From contig JAJZVZ010000013.1 in NCBI GenBank assembly GCA_021846945.1, positions 1 through 53,356 of the forward strand: a DNA stretch of 53,356 nucleotides, written 5' to 3'. Below are positions 1-8,626 of this stretch, in pieces. The position numbers and the translations under genes are program-made. Each line of letters starts with the position of its first letter. Position 1 is the stretch's first letter. The notes below the pieces were generated by a model. It had not been told where the DNA came from. It did no database searches and saw only the letters and a program-made list of their open reading frames with translations. This DNA comes from Acidobacteriota bacterium (lineage in GTDB: Bacteria; Acidobacteriota; Terriglobia; Terriglobales; Acidobacteriaceae).

Positions 1-151
1 GTCAAATTAAAGAGGCAATGGTGCGAGTGAAATAACGACAACAAGAGATGGTAACGGCTCTGTGCAAAGCGGTGCGTTTCTGAAGGGGACATGCAGGCGA
101 GGGCTCTCTAAGGCTGCGCATTGCCGATCGCGAGAGGAGAGTTCGCGAGGG

Positions 152-185
152 CAACGGCCTGGGAACGGGTGTTCTCAGGCCGTTG
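152..185 (-). terminator. Hairpin downstream of the poxB-like gene
   Basis: A nearly perfect 15-bp hairpin: CAACGGCCT (152-160) pairs with AGGCCGTTG (177-185), and the inner GGGAAC (161-166) with GTTCTC (171-176, one G-U pair), around a GGGT loop. It lies 27 bases beyond the stop of the minus-strand pyruvate oxidase gene, so it probably ends that transcript. No clear T run follows on the minus strand, so it may act with Rho or as a 3' stabiliser. Apart from this hairpin I see nothing in bases 1-211. Confidence 0.5.
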
Positions 186-211
186 TTGCATTTGGGCGGG
201 GATGGGCTGTA

Positions 212-1936
212 TCAGCGGAGCCAGTTGGTGCGGGCCAGCTCGATGATCTCGTCGCCGCGGCCGTTCAGAATCGCCTTGATCATATAGAGGTTGAAGTCGA
301 CGATCTGATCGAGTTTGAGCGATGGCGGCATGGCCAGCTCGTGGCGATTAACGGCCACATCCACCAGCGCGGGACCGGGATGCGCGAAGGCCTGCGCCAG
401 CGCCTGCCGCACCTCTCCGGGGTCATCCACGTGCAGGCCCAGTATGCCCGCGCCTTCGGCGATTTTAGAGAAGTCCGGATTCACCAGATCCGTCGCATGG
501 GTCAGGAAGCCTGTCGCCTTCATCTCCAGCTCCACGAAGCCCAGCGATCCGTTGTTGAAGACGACGATCTTCACGGGCAGATTCAGTTGCCGCAGTGAGA
601 GCAGATCGCCCATAAGCATCGAGACGCCGCCGTCGCCGGAGAGCGCAACCACCTGGTGGCCTGGATGCGAAATCTGCGCGCCGAGAGCCTGCGGCAGCGC
701 GTTGGCCATGGAGCCGTGATTGAACGAACTGAGCAGCCGGCGGCGGCCATTCATTCTGAGATAACGCGCCGCCCAAATCACCGGCGTCCCCACGTCGACC
801 GTGAAGATGGCGTCGTCCGAGGCCACTTCGTTCAACACTTTGGCCAGGTATTGCGGATGGATCGGCCGCTGTCCCGGCGTGCCTTTGGCCAGATCGTCCA
901 GCCCCTTGCGCGCCTCGCGGTAGTCGGCCAGCGCAGCGTCAAGATGGGCGCGGCTCTGCTTCTGCTCCACCAGCGGGAGCACGGCGCGCAGGGTTTCCGC
1001 CACGCCGCCCACAACGCCGAGATCGACGTGGCTGCGGCGCCCCAGTTGCTCCTCGCGGAGATCGACCTGCACAATGCGCGCATTCTGCGGATAGAACTGC
1101 TGATAGGGAAAATCCGTGCCCAGCATCAGCAGCGTGTCGCAGTTCATCATCGCCTTATAGCCGGAAGCAAAGCCGAGCAGGCCGGTCATACCCACGTCAT
1201 AAGGATTGTCGTACTCAATGAACTCCTTGCCGCGCATGGCATGCACGATCGGCGACTGTAGCTTGCCGGCGATCGCCAGCAATTGGTCGTGCGCGCCCGC
1301 GCAGCCGGCTCCAGCAAGGATGGTGACGCGCTGCGCGCCGTTCAGCTCCGTGGCCAGCTTTTCGAGTTGCTCCCGGCCCGGCGTGACCTCAGACTGTTGC
1401 GTGGTGAAGGTAACGCGGCGACCGGGATTGACTGCGTCTGACAGCGCGACATCGCCGGGCAGCACCACCACGGCGACACCGCGCTTTGACAATGCCGTCT
1501 GGATGGCGATTTCCAGGGTGCGCGGCATCTGCGCGGGGTGTGAAACCAGCTCGCAGTAGTGGCTGCACTCCTTGAAGAGAAGCTCGGGATGCGTCTCCTG
1601 GAAGTAGCCGCTGCCAATCTCGCGCGACGGGATGTGAGCGGCAATCGCCAGCACTGGCACGCGGCTGCGCTGGCAGTCATACAAGCCGTTAATGAGATGA
1701 AGATTGCCCGGCCCGCAACTGCCAGCGCAGACCGCCAGCTTGCCGGTTAGCGCTGCCTCGGCCCCGGCGGCGAAGGCCGCCGATTCCTCGTGCCGCACTC
1801 CGACCCACTCCATCCCGGTGCGAGTGCGGACGGAATCGGTAATGCCATTGAGCGAGTCGCCGGCCACGCCGTAGATGCGCTTGACCCCCGCGGCGGCCAG
1901 AACCTCCACAAACAATTCCGCTACATTCTTTGCCAT
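212..1936 (-). CDS. poxB: Pyruvate dehydrogenase (quinone) / pyruvate oxidase, PoxB-like
   Basis: ThDP- and FAD-dependent enzyme of the acetohydroxyacid synthase/pyruvate oxidase family. PoxB oxidises and decarboxylates pyruvate to acetate and CO2 and passes electrons to membrane quinone. The 574-aa length fits the about 572 aa of E. coli PoxB. Visible features: N-terminal pyrimidine-binding domain with the catalytic glutamate of RHEE at E50, central Rossmann-like domain from about 190, and C-terminal ThDP domain with GDG at 434-436 and NN at 461-462. The start is the ATG at 1936; only weak purine-rich sequence precedes it. It is divergent from nrdR, with about 206 bases between. Relatives in this family (oxalyl-CoA or sulfoacetaldehyde enzymes) are possible, but the [13 protein letters not shown] stretch and overall pattern favour PoxB. 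Confidence 0.85.
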   Translation of the reverse strand: MAKNVAELFVEVLAAAGVKRIYGVAGDSLNGITDSVRTRTGMEWVGVRHEESAAFAAGAEAALTGKLAVCAGSCGPGNLHLINGLYDCQRSRVPVLAIAAHIPSREIGSGYFQETHPELLFKECSHYCELVSHPAQMPRTLEIAIQTALSKRGVAVVVLPGDVALSDAVNPGRRVTFTTQQSEVTPGREQLEKLATELNGAQRVTILAGAGCAGAHDQLLAIAGKLQSPIVHAMRGKEFIEYDNPYDVGMTGLLGFASGYKAMMNCDTLLMLGTDFPYQQFYPQNARIVQVDLREEQLGRRSHVDLGVVGGVAETLRAVLPLVEQKQSRAHLDAALADYREARKGLDDLAKGTPGQRPIHPQYLAKVLNEVASDDAIFTVDVGTPVIWAARYLRMNGRRRLLSSFNHGSMANALPQALGAQISHPGHQVVALSGDGGVSMLMGDLLSLRQLNLPVKIVVFNNGSLGFVELEMKATGFLTHATDLVNPDFSKIAEGAGILGLHVDDPGEVRQALAQAFAHPGPALVDVAVNRHELAMPPSLKLDQIVDFNLYMIKAILNGRGDEIIELARTNWLR

Positions 1937-2126
1937 GGCGCGGATTCTTCTGCCGGCTCGGCAGGAAGGGAAATCGCTTGTTGAGTCGGCTCCCCGGCGG
2001 CTGCAGAAGCTCCTTTACCTTGGTTGATGCAGCCGGGTCCGCGGCGGTGCAAGCTGTCCGCCCAATCTTCCCGCACCGTGAGATGCCGTTCTGCGGCAAG
2101 CCCCTGCGCCTTACCGACTTATGCCG

Positions 2127-2132
2127 TAAAAT
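2127..2132 (+). promoter_or_regulatory. Candidate -10 element of nrdR (near-leaderless start)
   Basis: TAAAAT (five of six matches to TATAAT) ends 10 bases before the nrdR ATG at 2143, and no Shine-Dalgarno-like purine run lies between. This would put the transcript start about 4 bases from the start codon. No good -35 hexamer is visible at the right distance. Confidence 0.35.
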
Positions 2133-2142
2133 CGCCCTTAGC

Positions 2143-2619
2143 ATGAAGTGTCCGTATTGTGGCTTCGGGCAGGACCGGGTGGTGGACTCGCGCGAAAGCA
2201 AAGAGGCCGACTCCATCCGGCGGCGGCGGGAGTGCGAGCGCTGCAACCGGCGCTTCACCACCTATGAGCGCATCGACGAGATTCCTTACATGGTGGTAAA
2301 GAAGGACGGTCGCCGCGAGCGCTTTGACCGCCAGAAAGTGCTCAGCGGTCTGCTGCGCGCCTGCGAAAAGCGTCCGGTGCCGTCGAGCAAGCTGGAGGCG
2401 ATCGTCGATGCGGTTGAGACTTACCTGGTGGACGCGCCCGAGCGGGAGCGATCCACGCGCGAGATCGGCGAGCTGATCATGAATCACCTGAAGGGGCTGG
2501 ACACGGTGGCGTACATCCGCTTCGCGTCCGTCTACCGGGACTTCAAAGACGTACGTGAGTTCAAGGAAGAACTGGAAGAGCTGCTGGACAGCCATCGGCC
2601 GGTGAAGACGAAGAAATGA
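2143..2619 (+). CDS. nrdR: Transcriptional repressor NrdR
   Basis: Nucleotide-sensing repressor of ribonucleotide reductase genes. The protein is 158 aa, close to the family's usual 150-160. It begins MKCPYC and carries a four-cysteine zinc ribbon (C3, C6, C31, C34), followed by the ATP-cone domain (about 46-136), which binds ATP/dATP. The open frame runs further upstream (to 1930), but the zinc ribbon fixes the ATG at 2143 as the start. That ATG has no ribosome binding site and follows a -10-like TAAAAT, which suggests a leaderless message. The next gene (isocitrate dehydrogenase) starts 24 bases after the stop, so they are probably co-transcribed. No NrdR-box pair is evident nearby. Confidence 0.93.
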   Translation: MKCPYCGFGQDRVVDSRESKEADSIRRRRECERCNRRFTTYERIDEIPYMVVKKDGRRERFDRQKVLSGLLRACEKRPVPSSKLEAIVDAVETYLVDAPERERSTREIGELIMNHLKGLDTVAYIRFASVYRDFKDVREFKEELEELLDSHRPVKTKK

Positions 2620-2643
2620 AAGAGCAGCTAGGAGCTGAACGCC

Positions 2644-3657
2644 ATGTCAGAAACAAAGACCCACAGGATCACGCTGATTCCCGGCGACGGTATCGGGCCG
2701 GAAGTGTCGCAGGCCGTGGTTCGCATTCTCGAAGCGACCGGCGTCAAATTCGAGTGGGAGCGCTTCGCCGCCGGTGCCGAAGCTTTTGAGATTCACGGCG
2801 AGTACATTCCCGCCGCGCTCTATGCCTCTATCGAGCGCAATCGTGTGGCGTTGAAGGGTCCGGTGACGACGCCCATCGGCGGCGGCTTCAAGAGCATCAA
2901 CGTCACGCTGCGCAAGAAGTTCGACCTCTTCGCCAACTTTCGCCCCGTCCGCGCCCTGCCTGGGCTGGTGACGAAGTGGCCCGGCGTGGACCTGATCATC
3001 GTGCGCGAAAACACCGAGGGCGAGTACGTGGGTCTGGAACATGAAGTGGTGCCCGGCGTGGTGGAGAGCATCAAGGTCATCAGCGAGAAAGGCTCGACGC
3101 GCATCGCCCGGTTTGCCTTCGAGTACGCGCGCAAGCACGGCCGCAAAAAGATCCACTCCGTCCATAAGGCCAACATTATGAAGCTTTCCGACGGGCTCTT
3201 TCTGCGCTGTGCCCGGCAGGTGGCCGAGCAGTTTCCTGACATTATTTACGGCGAGCACCTGATCGACAACACCTGTATGCAACTGGTGATGAACCCTTTC
3301 CAGTACGACACCTTGCTGCTCGAAAATCTTTATGGCGACATTGTGAGCGACCTGTGTGCCGGCTTGATTGGCGGACTAGGCCTGGTGCCGGGGGCAAACC
3401 TGGGCGCGGAGTGCGCCATCTTCGAGGCGGTACACGGCTCGGCGCCCGACATTGCCGGCAAAGATGTGGCGAACCCCACGGCGCTGCTGCAGTCGGCCAT
3501 CCTCATGCTGCGCCACCTGGACGAAATAGCCGCTGCAGACAGGTTGCAAAAGGCCCTGGAAACCGTCTATTCCGAGCGCAAAACCCTCACCCGCGACGTC
3601 GGCGGAACGGCCGGAACCAGCCAGTTCGCCGACGCCGTGCTGGAGGCCATGGGATAA
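2644..3657 (+). CDS. NAD-dependent isocitrate dehydrogenase (IDH/IPMDH family)
   Basis: A beta-decarboxylating dehydrogenase of 337 aa, converting isocitrate to 2-oxoglutarate in the TCA cycle. Landmarks are IPGDGIGPE (12-20), GGGFKSINVTLR (79-90) with substrate-binding S84/N86/R90, R100, and IIVRENTEGEY (118-128) with R121. The KSIN/LRK pattern is that of NAD-IDH subunit-like bacterial enzymes rather than LeuB, whose equivalent region differs; isopropylmalate or homoisocitrate activity cannot be fully excluded from sequence alone. The ATG at 2644 is preceded by AGGAG about 10 bases upstream. It sits 24 bases downstream of nrdR on the same strand. Confidence 0.82.
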   Translation: MSETKTHRITLIPGDGIGPEVSQAVVRILEATGVKFEWERFAAGAEAFEIHGEYIPAALYASIERNRVALKGPVTTPIGGGFKSINVTLRKKFDLFANFRPVRALPGLVTKWPGVDLIIVRENTEGEYVGLEHEVVPGVVESIKVISEKGSTRIARFAFEYARKHGRKKIHSVHKANIMKLSDGLFLRCARQVAEQFPDIIYGEHLIDNTCMQLVMNPFQYDTLLLENLYGDIVSDLCAGLIGGLGLVPGANLGAECAIFEAVHGSAPDIAGKDVANPTALLQSAILMLRHLDEIAAADRLQKALETVYSERKTLTRDVGGTAGTSQFADAVLEAMG

Positions 3658-3764
3658 GTTCAGCGGCATGCCATAGCCCGGTTGGCCGCTACTCTTACAT
3701 GTACATGGAATTGCAGTGCTCCCCGGCGAGAAACGCTGTAAGATGAGTCATCCCCGGAGGCCGC

Positions 3765-5009
3765 ATGAAGGCCAACCGCCGTCTACCCCCCGTCTGGCTG
3801 ATGGGCCTGTCGAACTCCACCGTGGGCCTCACCGCCGGTATCGTATTCTTCGTCATGCCGCAGTTGCTGGCGGCGGAGCACGTTCCCGAAGCAAGAATTG
3901 CCGGCATTACGGCGGCGGCCATGGCGTCGAACTTCTGGGCCGTCGTGTTTGGGCCGATCCTTGATGTACGGTTCAGCCGCCGTTGGTATGCCACTGTCTT
4001 TGCCGCGGTGACGTTCATCCTGGTTTTCATTGCGGTCACGAATCTTCGCCATCTCGTCATCCTCGAATTTGCGCTGGTCCTCGCCGTGGCGGCGGCAGGG
4101 CTCTCGACTGCAGCGCTCGGCGGGTGGCTCTCGGTGGTCTGCCGCGATGCGGAGAAGAACAAGCTCAGCGCGTGGATGAACATCGCGCTGATTTGTGGCA
4201 CGGGAATTGCTTCCGCCACTGGGGGCGAGCTGGTTCGTCATTTGCCGGTGTGGATCGCGGCTGCCTTTCTGGGCCTGCTTGTTTTTCTCCCTACCAGCAT
4301 CTTTCTGATCATGCCCGCGCCCGGTCCTGACAGGCGGCTGGCCGGCGAAAGCTTTGCTCAGTTCAATCGCGAGGTTCTGGCGCTGCTGCGCCGCCGCGAA
4401 GTCCTGATCGCGCTGCTGCTCTTCGTCTTCCCATGCAGCTCTTTCGCCCTCACCAACATACTGGGAGGTCTGGGCGCCGACTTCCACGCCTCTCCGCGGA
4501 TGGTGAGTCTGGCCGGAGGAGCGGGGGCGTTCTTCCCCGGCCTGGTCGGATGCATGCTGTTTCCCATCATCGCCCGAGGAATGCCGTTGCGCCTTCTCTA
4601 TCTCGCCAATGGCATTGTGGGCGGCCTCTTTACTCTGAGCCTCATCGTGCTGCCCCATGAACCATGGACTTTTGTTCTCGCCCTGCTGGGAGAATTTCTC
4701 TTTCAGGCCGGGGCTTACTGCATCCAGCTCGGGATCGTCTTCCAGACCATCGGGCAAAACAATCCGCTGGCCGCAACCACCTTCGCCTTCCTGACGGCCG
4801 CCACCAACATTCCGGTCACCTACATGATGGTCGCCGACGGGCGGGGCTACTCCACGGGCGGGGTGGCGGGCAGCCTGGCAATGGACGCGGGAATCGGCAT
4901 CCCTGCCTGCCTGCTGCTGGGATTGCTGCTTTACCGGCTTCCGGGCAAGGCATTCGGCGCGGATCGCTCAGCCGTTGAACCCCTCAACGTGTTGCGGCAA
5001 GAAGACTAA
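3765..5009 (+). CDS. Major facilitator superfamily transporter
   Basis: Integral inner-membrane carrier of 414 aa with about twelve hydrophobic segments and two similar halves, typical of the MFS. The first loop carries a DVRFSRRWY stretch after the second helix, corresponding to the MFS loop-2 motif region. Substrate cannot be assigned; the overall look is AmpG/PAT-like, which is a weak resemblance only. The start ATG at 3765 follows CCGGAGG with about 5 bases spacing. The gene stands alone between isocitrate dehydrogenase (107-base gap) and asd (112-base gap). Confidence 0.8.
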   Translation: MKANRRLPPVWLMGLSNSTVGLTAGIVFFVMPQLLAAEHVPEARIAGITAAAMASNFWAVVFGPILDVRFSRRWYATVFAAVTFILVFIAVTNLRHLVILEFALVLAVAAAGLSTAALGGWLSVVCRDAEKNKLSAWMNIALICGTGIASATGGELVRHLPVWIAAAFLGLLVFLPTSIFLIMPAPGPDRRLAGESFAQFNREVLALLRRREVLIALLLFVFPCSSFALTNILGGLGADFHASPRMVSLAGGAGAFFPGLVGCMLFPIIARGMPLRLLYLANGIVGGLFTLSLIVLPHEPWTFVLALLGEFLFQAGAYCIQLGIVFQTIGQNNPLAATTFAFLTAATNIPVTYMMVADGRGYSTGGVAGSLAMDAGIGIPACLLLGLLLYRLPGKAFGADRSAVEPLNVLRQED

Positions 5010-5086
5010 GGCACGCATTCTCGACGGTTCTTCGGCGTGGTTCCCGACAGATGCTGTCCGAATCCCGTCCTAACCCGACCGCGTAT

Positions 5087-5118
5087 TTGGCATCGCAATG
5101 CCCATCCTCTAGTACACT
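5087..5118 (+). promoter_or_regulatory. Candidate sigma-70 promoter of asd
   Basis: TTGGCA (5087-5092) followed after 17 bases by TAGTAC (5110-5115), overlapping TACACT (5113-5118). Transcription would start at or next to the ATG at 5122, and no ribosome binding site is present, so the message may be leaderless. Confidence 0.35.
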
Positions 5119-5121
5119 GGA

Positions 5122-6222
5122 ATGTTCACTACCATGAAGACAAAGCATCCTATTGGCATCCTGGGCGCGACCGGAATGGTCGGCCAACGGTTCATCCAAC
5201 TGCTCGAAAACCACCCCTGGTTCGAGATTACCTGGCTTGCAGCCAGCGACCGGTCAAGCGGCAAGCCCTATGGCGAGGCCGCCAAGTGGCGGCTGGACAC
5301 TCCGCTGCCCGAGCGGATTGCCAGGATGACCGTTTCGCCGGCCGAGCCGGAGGGAACGCCGAAGATCATCTTTGCCGCGCTCGACGCCGCCATCGCCCGT
5401 GAGCTGGAGCCGAAGTTCGCCAACGCCGGCTGCGCCGTGGTTTCGAACTCCAGCGCCTACCGCATGGCGCCCAACGTGCCCCTGGTGATTCCCGAGATCA
5501 ACGCCGAGCATCTGCACCTGATCGAGGAACAGCCCTCGCGCCGCGAATCGGGCGGCTATATGGTGACCAATCCGAATTGCTCCACCATCGGGCTGGTGAT
5601 GGCTCTCAAGCCGATCGAGGAGCGCTTCGGTATCGAGCAGATCTTTGTGACGACGATGCAGGCGGTTTCCGGAGCGGGCTATCCCGGGGTGCCCTCCATG
5701 GACATCCTCGGTAACGTGATCCCCTACATCGGCAGCGAAGAAGAGAAGATGGAGGCCGAGACGCTGAAGCTGCTGGGCAGGCTTGAAGGCCACGCCGTCG
5801 CGCCGCTCAAGGCGCGTATCAGCGCCCACTGCAACCGCGTCGCGGTCGAGGACGGCCACACCGAGAGCGTCTCTATCAAGCTCGGTAACAAGCTGGGTCG
5901 GCCGGTCACCCGCGAAGACATTCTGGCGGCCTGGGCGGAGTTTCGCCCGCTCGCCGGTCAGGGATTGCCAATGGCCCCGGAGCAGCCGATCGAGTGGGCT
6001 CCGCAAAACGACCGGCCGCAGCCTCGTCTGGACCGCAACCGCGGCCGCGGCATGGCCGTGACCGTGGGCCGGCTGCGCCCCTGCAATCTGCTGGACTGGA
6101 AGTTTACCGTCCTCTCGCACAACACCATTCGCGGAGCGGCCGGAGCGGCTATCCTCAACGCCGAACTGCTGGCGAGTCTGGGCAAACTGGAACCTGTTGC
6201 GGCCGCGGCGGCGCGCGCCTGA
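5122..6222 (+). CDS. asd: Aspartate-semialdehyde dehydrogenase (archaeal/fungal-type)
   Basis: NADPH-dependent reduction of aspartyl phosphate to aspartate semialdehyde, the branch point to lysine/diaminopimelate, threonine and methionine. The 366-aa protein has the nucleotide-binding [12 protein letters not shown] (13-24), the catalytic cysteine in NPNCSTIG (C153), and [14 protein letters not shown] with the active-site histidine region. Sequence and length resemble the archaeal/fungal subfamily rather than the E. coli type. The start may be ATG 5122 or ATG 5134 (giving [11 protein letters not shown]); neither has a Shine-Dalgarno sequence. It is followed 49 bases later by the aspartate kinase gene and, further on, by dapB, so three diaminopimelate-branch steps are clustered. 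Confidence 0.92.
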   Translation: MFTTMKTKHPIGILGATGMVGQRFIQLLENHPWFEITWLAASDRSSGKPYGEAAKWRLDTPLPERIARMTVSPAEPEGTPKIIFAALDAAIARELEPKFANAGCAVVSNSSAYRMAPNVPLVIPEINAEHLHLIEEQPSRRESGGYMVTNPNCSTIGLVMALKPIEERFGIEQIFVTTMQAVSGAGYPGVPSMDILGNVIPYIGSEEEKMEAETLKLLGRLEGHAVAPLKARISAHCNRVAVEDGHTESVSIKLGNKLGRPVTREDILAAWAEFRPLAGQGLPMAPEQPIEWAPQNDRPQPRLDRNRGRGMAVTVGRLRPCNLLDWKFTVLSHNTIRGAAGAAILNAELLASLGKLEPVAAAAARA

Positions 6223-6271
6223 GGGCTCAAATGCCGGAACCAGACCCGCGAGCAACGATGGGAAGACTCAG

Positions 6272-7696
6272 ATGAACCTGGTTGTTATGAAGTTTGGCGG
6301 CACGTCGGTCGAAGACCCGGCCGCCATCGGCCGCACCGCGGCCATCGTTGCCGGACGCATCGCCAACGGAAAGAGCCCGGTGGTGGTTGTCAGCGCGATG
6401 GCCAAGGTGACGGATCAGTTGCTGCGCGCGGCCGCAGCCGCCGCGCAGGGCGATCGCACGGGAGCACTGGCCATCAGCTCGCGTTTGCGCTCGCGTCACC
6501 GCGATACCGCCATCGCACTGGTCAAGGATCCGGCCGGCTGTGCCGCCCTTCTTGAAGTGATCGACCGGAAGTTCGACGCGCTCGACGAGATTCTGCGCGG
6601 CCTGGCGGCTATCCTCGAACTCACTCCTCGCATCTCCGACCTGATCGTCAGCTACGGTGAACGCATCTCCAGCCGCATCGTTGCCGCCGCCTTTTGAGAG
6701 TGCGGCATCCCGGCGGCCCACGTGGACGCGCGCGAAGTTATCATCACCGATTCGCAATTCCAGAAGGCGGTTCCGCAGGACGACATCATCGAAAAGCGCG
6801 CGGCTGAGAAGCTTCGCCCTCTCGTCAACCAGGGTAAAGTGCCCGTGATGGGTGGCTTCATCGCATCCAACGAAGCCGGCATTACCACTACGCTGGGCCG
6901 CGGCGGTTCCGACTTTACCGGCGCGCTGGTGGGCGGCGCGCTTTCGGCCGAAGCCATCGAGATCTGGACCGACGTGGACGGCATTATGACCACCGATCCG
7001 CGCGTCTGTCCCGATGCCTTGCGCGTCAAGGTCATCAGCTTCGAGGAGGCGGCCGAGCTGGCCTACTTCGGGGCCAAGGTGCTGCATCCGGCCACCATCC
7101 TGCCGGCTGTCAAGAAGAACATCCCCGTCCTCGTGCTCAACAGCCGCAATGCCGCCTGCGAGGGCACGCGCATCATCTCGCTCGCCCCACACTGCAAGAG
7201 CCCTTTCAAGTCGATCTCCGTCAAGAAGAAGCTGAGCATCATCGACGTAGTGGCCAGCCGCATGCTGATGACGCACGGCTATCTGCGCCAGATCTTCGAT
7301 GTCTTTGACAAGCATCAGTGCCCGGTCGATATGGTTTCAACCAGCGAGGTGAGCGTCTCGCTCACCGTGGATTCGAATGACAAGCTGCCGGCTATCGCCG
7401 CCGACCTGAGCCGCCTGGCCGACGTGAAATACGAAGGCAGGAAGGCGCTGGTCTGCATGGTAGGCGAAGATATCCGTGGCCAGAACGGCATCGCCGCGCA
7501 GGTCTTCAGTGCGATCCGTCACATCAATGTGCGCATGATCTCGCAGGGCGCCAGCGAGATCAACATGAGCTTCATGATCGAGGAAGACGATGCGGATGAG
7601 GCGGTGCGCTCTCTGCACGCGGCCTTCTTCAGGGATCCCGACCCGGTGGTCTTTGACGTGGCGGCGAGAAAGCAGTTTCTGGCGTCCAAATCCTAG
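6272..7696 (+). pseudogene. lysC: Aspartate kinase interrupted by one in-frame TGA
   Basis: Monofunctional aspartokinase, the first step of the aspartate pathway. Read through, the frame would be 474 codons, a normal length. The first part (6272-6697, 141 aa) has the substrate loop KFGGTS (7-12) and the SYGERISSRI helix. A TGA at 6695-6697 stops it. The same frame then continues without loss (GIPAAHVDAREVI..., open to 7696) with the GRGGSDFTGA ATP/aspartate region and the C-terminal ACT domains. Homologues usually show arginine or another residue at this site, so one CGA-to-TGA change would explain it. Both parts contribute to one kinase active site, so neither half alone should work. A possible restart at GTG 6722 lacks a ribosome binding site. 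Pseudogene, readthrough and base-call error are all possible. Confidence 0.8.
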
Positions 7697-7879
7697 CTCG
7701 CAGCTCTCGGCTTCTGGTGCAAAGCCCGCAGCTACTTTTGTTTTTTCTGGCTGAGACTTTCAACCTTCAGCGGAATGCGCCACAATGATTGAGGACTTCT
7801 GGCCGTGGAGGGAGCGTGGGGAAGCAACACCCCATCTGTGATCGCCTGGAGCTGGAAGCCTGGATCTGGGAGCCAAAAG

Positions 7880-8557
7880 ATGCTCATTCTCGTACTTGGC
7901 AAAGGAAAGACCGGCAGTCTCGTCGCTGAAGTGGCGCGCGAACGCGGCCATGGCGTGCGCGCGCTCGACATCACTGAAAATGAGCACGCTTCGGCGCTCA
8001 CCGCGCCCAATCTCGCTGGCGTCGATGTGGTCGTCGATTTCACGAATGCCGAGGCTGCGATAGAAAACATGCGCGCGGTGCTGGCACTGGGTGGACGCAT
8101 GGTGGTGGGCACCACCGGCTGGTATGAGCATTTGAACGAAATGAAGGCGCTGGCCATCAAGCGTGGCGGCGGGCTGCTTTACGGGACCAACTTCTCCATC
8201 GGCGTGCAAAAACTCTTCCGCCTGGTTGCCGAGGTGGCCAGGCTTGACGGCTACCAATTCTCCATCGACGAGACGCACCACACTTCCAAGCTCGATGCTC
8301 CTTCGGGCACCGCGCTTACGCTCAAGGAGATTATTCAGTCGGTCAGGCCGGGCGTTGACGTTCCCATCGCATCGCACCGCATCGGTGATGCCAAGGGTGA
8401 GCACCTGCTGCGCGCTGTCAGCGAGTGTGACACGCTGGAACTGCGCCACGATGCTCACAGCCGGCGCGGCTTTGCGCTGGGCGCAGTCCGCGCCGCCGAG
8501 TGGCTCGGCGGCAAATCCGGGGCCTGGGACTTCCGCGAGATCTTCGACCAGCTATAA
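7880..8557 (+). CDS. dapB: 4-hydroxy-tetrahydrodipicolinate reductase
   Basis: NAD(P)H-dependent reduction step of diaminopimelate/lysine synthesis. The protein is 225 aa, shorter than the 273 aa of E. coli DapB and like the compact DapB forms of some other phyla. It shows the dinucleotide-binding VLGKGKTGSLV at the N-terminus, VVGTTGW in the middle, and the catalytic DETHHTSKLDAPSGTAL with the paired histidines and lysine. The ATG at 7880 is chosen because MLILVLGKGKTG is the expected N-terminus; GGGAGCC lies about 9 bases upstream. The open frame extends to 7805, but that part looks non-coding. It belongs functionally with asd and lysC, but a 183-base gap separates it from lysC. Confidence 0.9.
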   Translation: MLILVLGKGKTGSLVAEVARERGHGVRALDITENEHASALTAPNLAGVDVVVDFTNAEAAIENMRAVLALGGRMVVGTTGWYEHLNEMKALAIKRGGGLLYGTNFSIGVQKLFRLVAEVARLDGYQFSIDETHHTSKLDAPSGTALTLKEIIQSVRPGVDVPIASHRIGDAKGEHLLRAVSECDTLELRHDAHSRRGFALGAVRAAEWLGGKSGAWDFREIFDQL

Positions 8558-8626
8558 ACGTCCCGTGGTTCCGGGCCTTGTGCAATTCTCTGAAGATTCT
8601 GTAAGCGGCGCCTGTATGTCTGACGA

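Noticed and set aside
3783..4757. 324-aa antisense frame in the MFS gene
   Set aside because: Highly charged, Gln/Arg/Asp-rich translation typical of the complement of membrane-protein codons.
6695..6697. TGA in the aspartate kinase gene as a selenocysteine codon
   Set aside because: Aspartokinases have no redox residue at this site, no SECIS-like hairpin is evident just downstream, and no selenoprotein genes are in the window.
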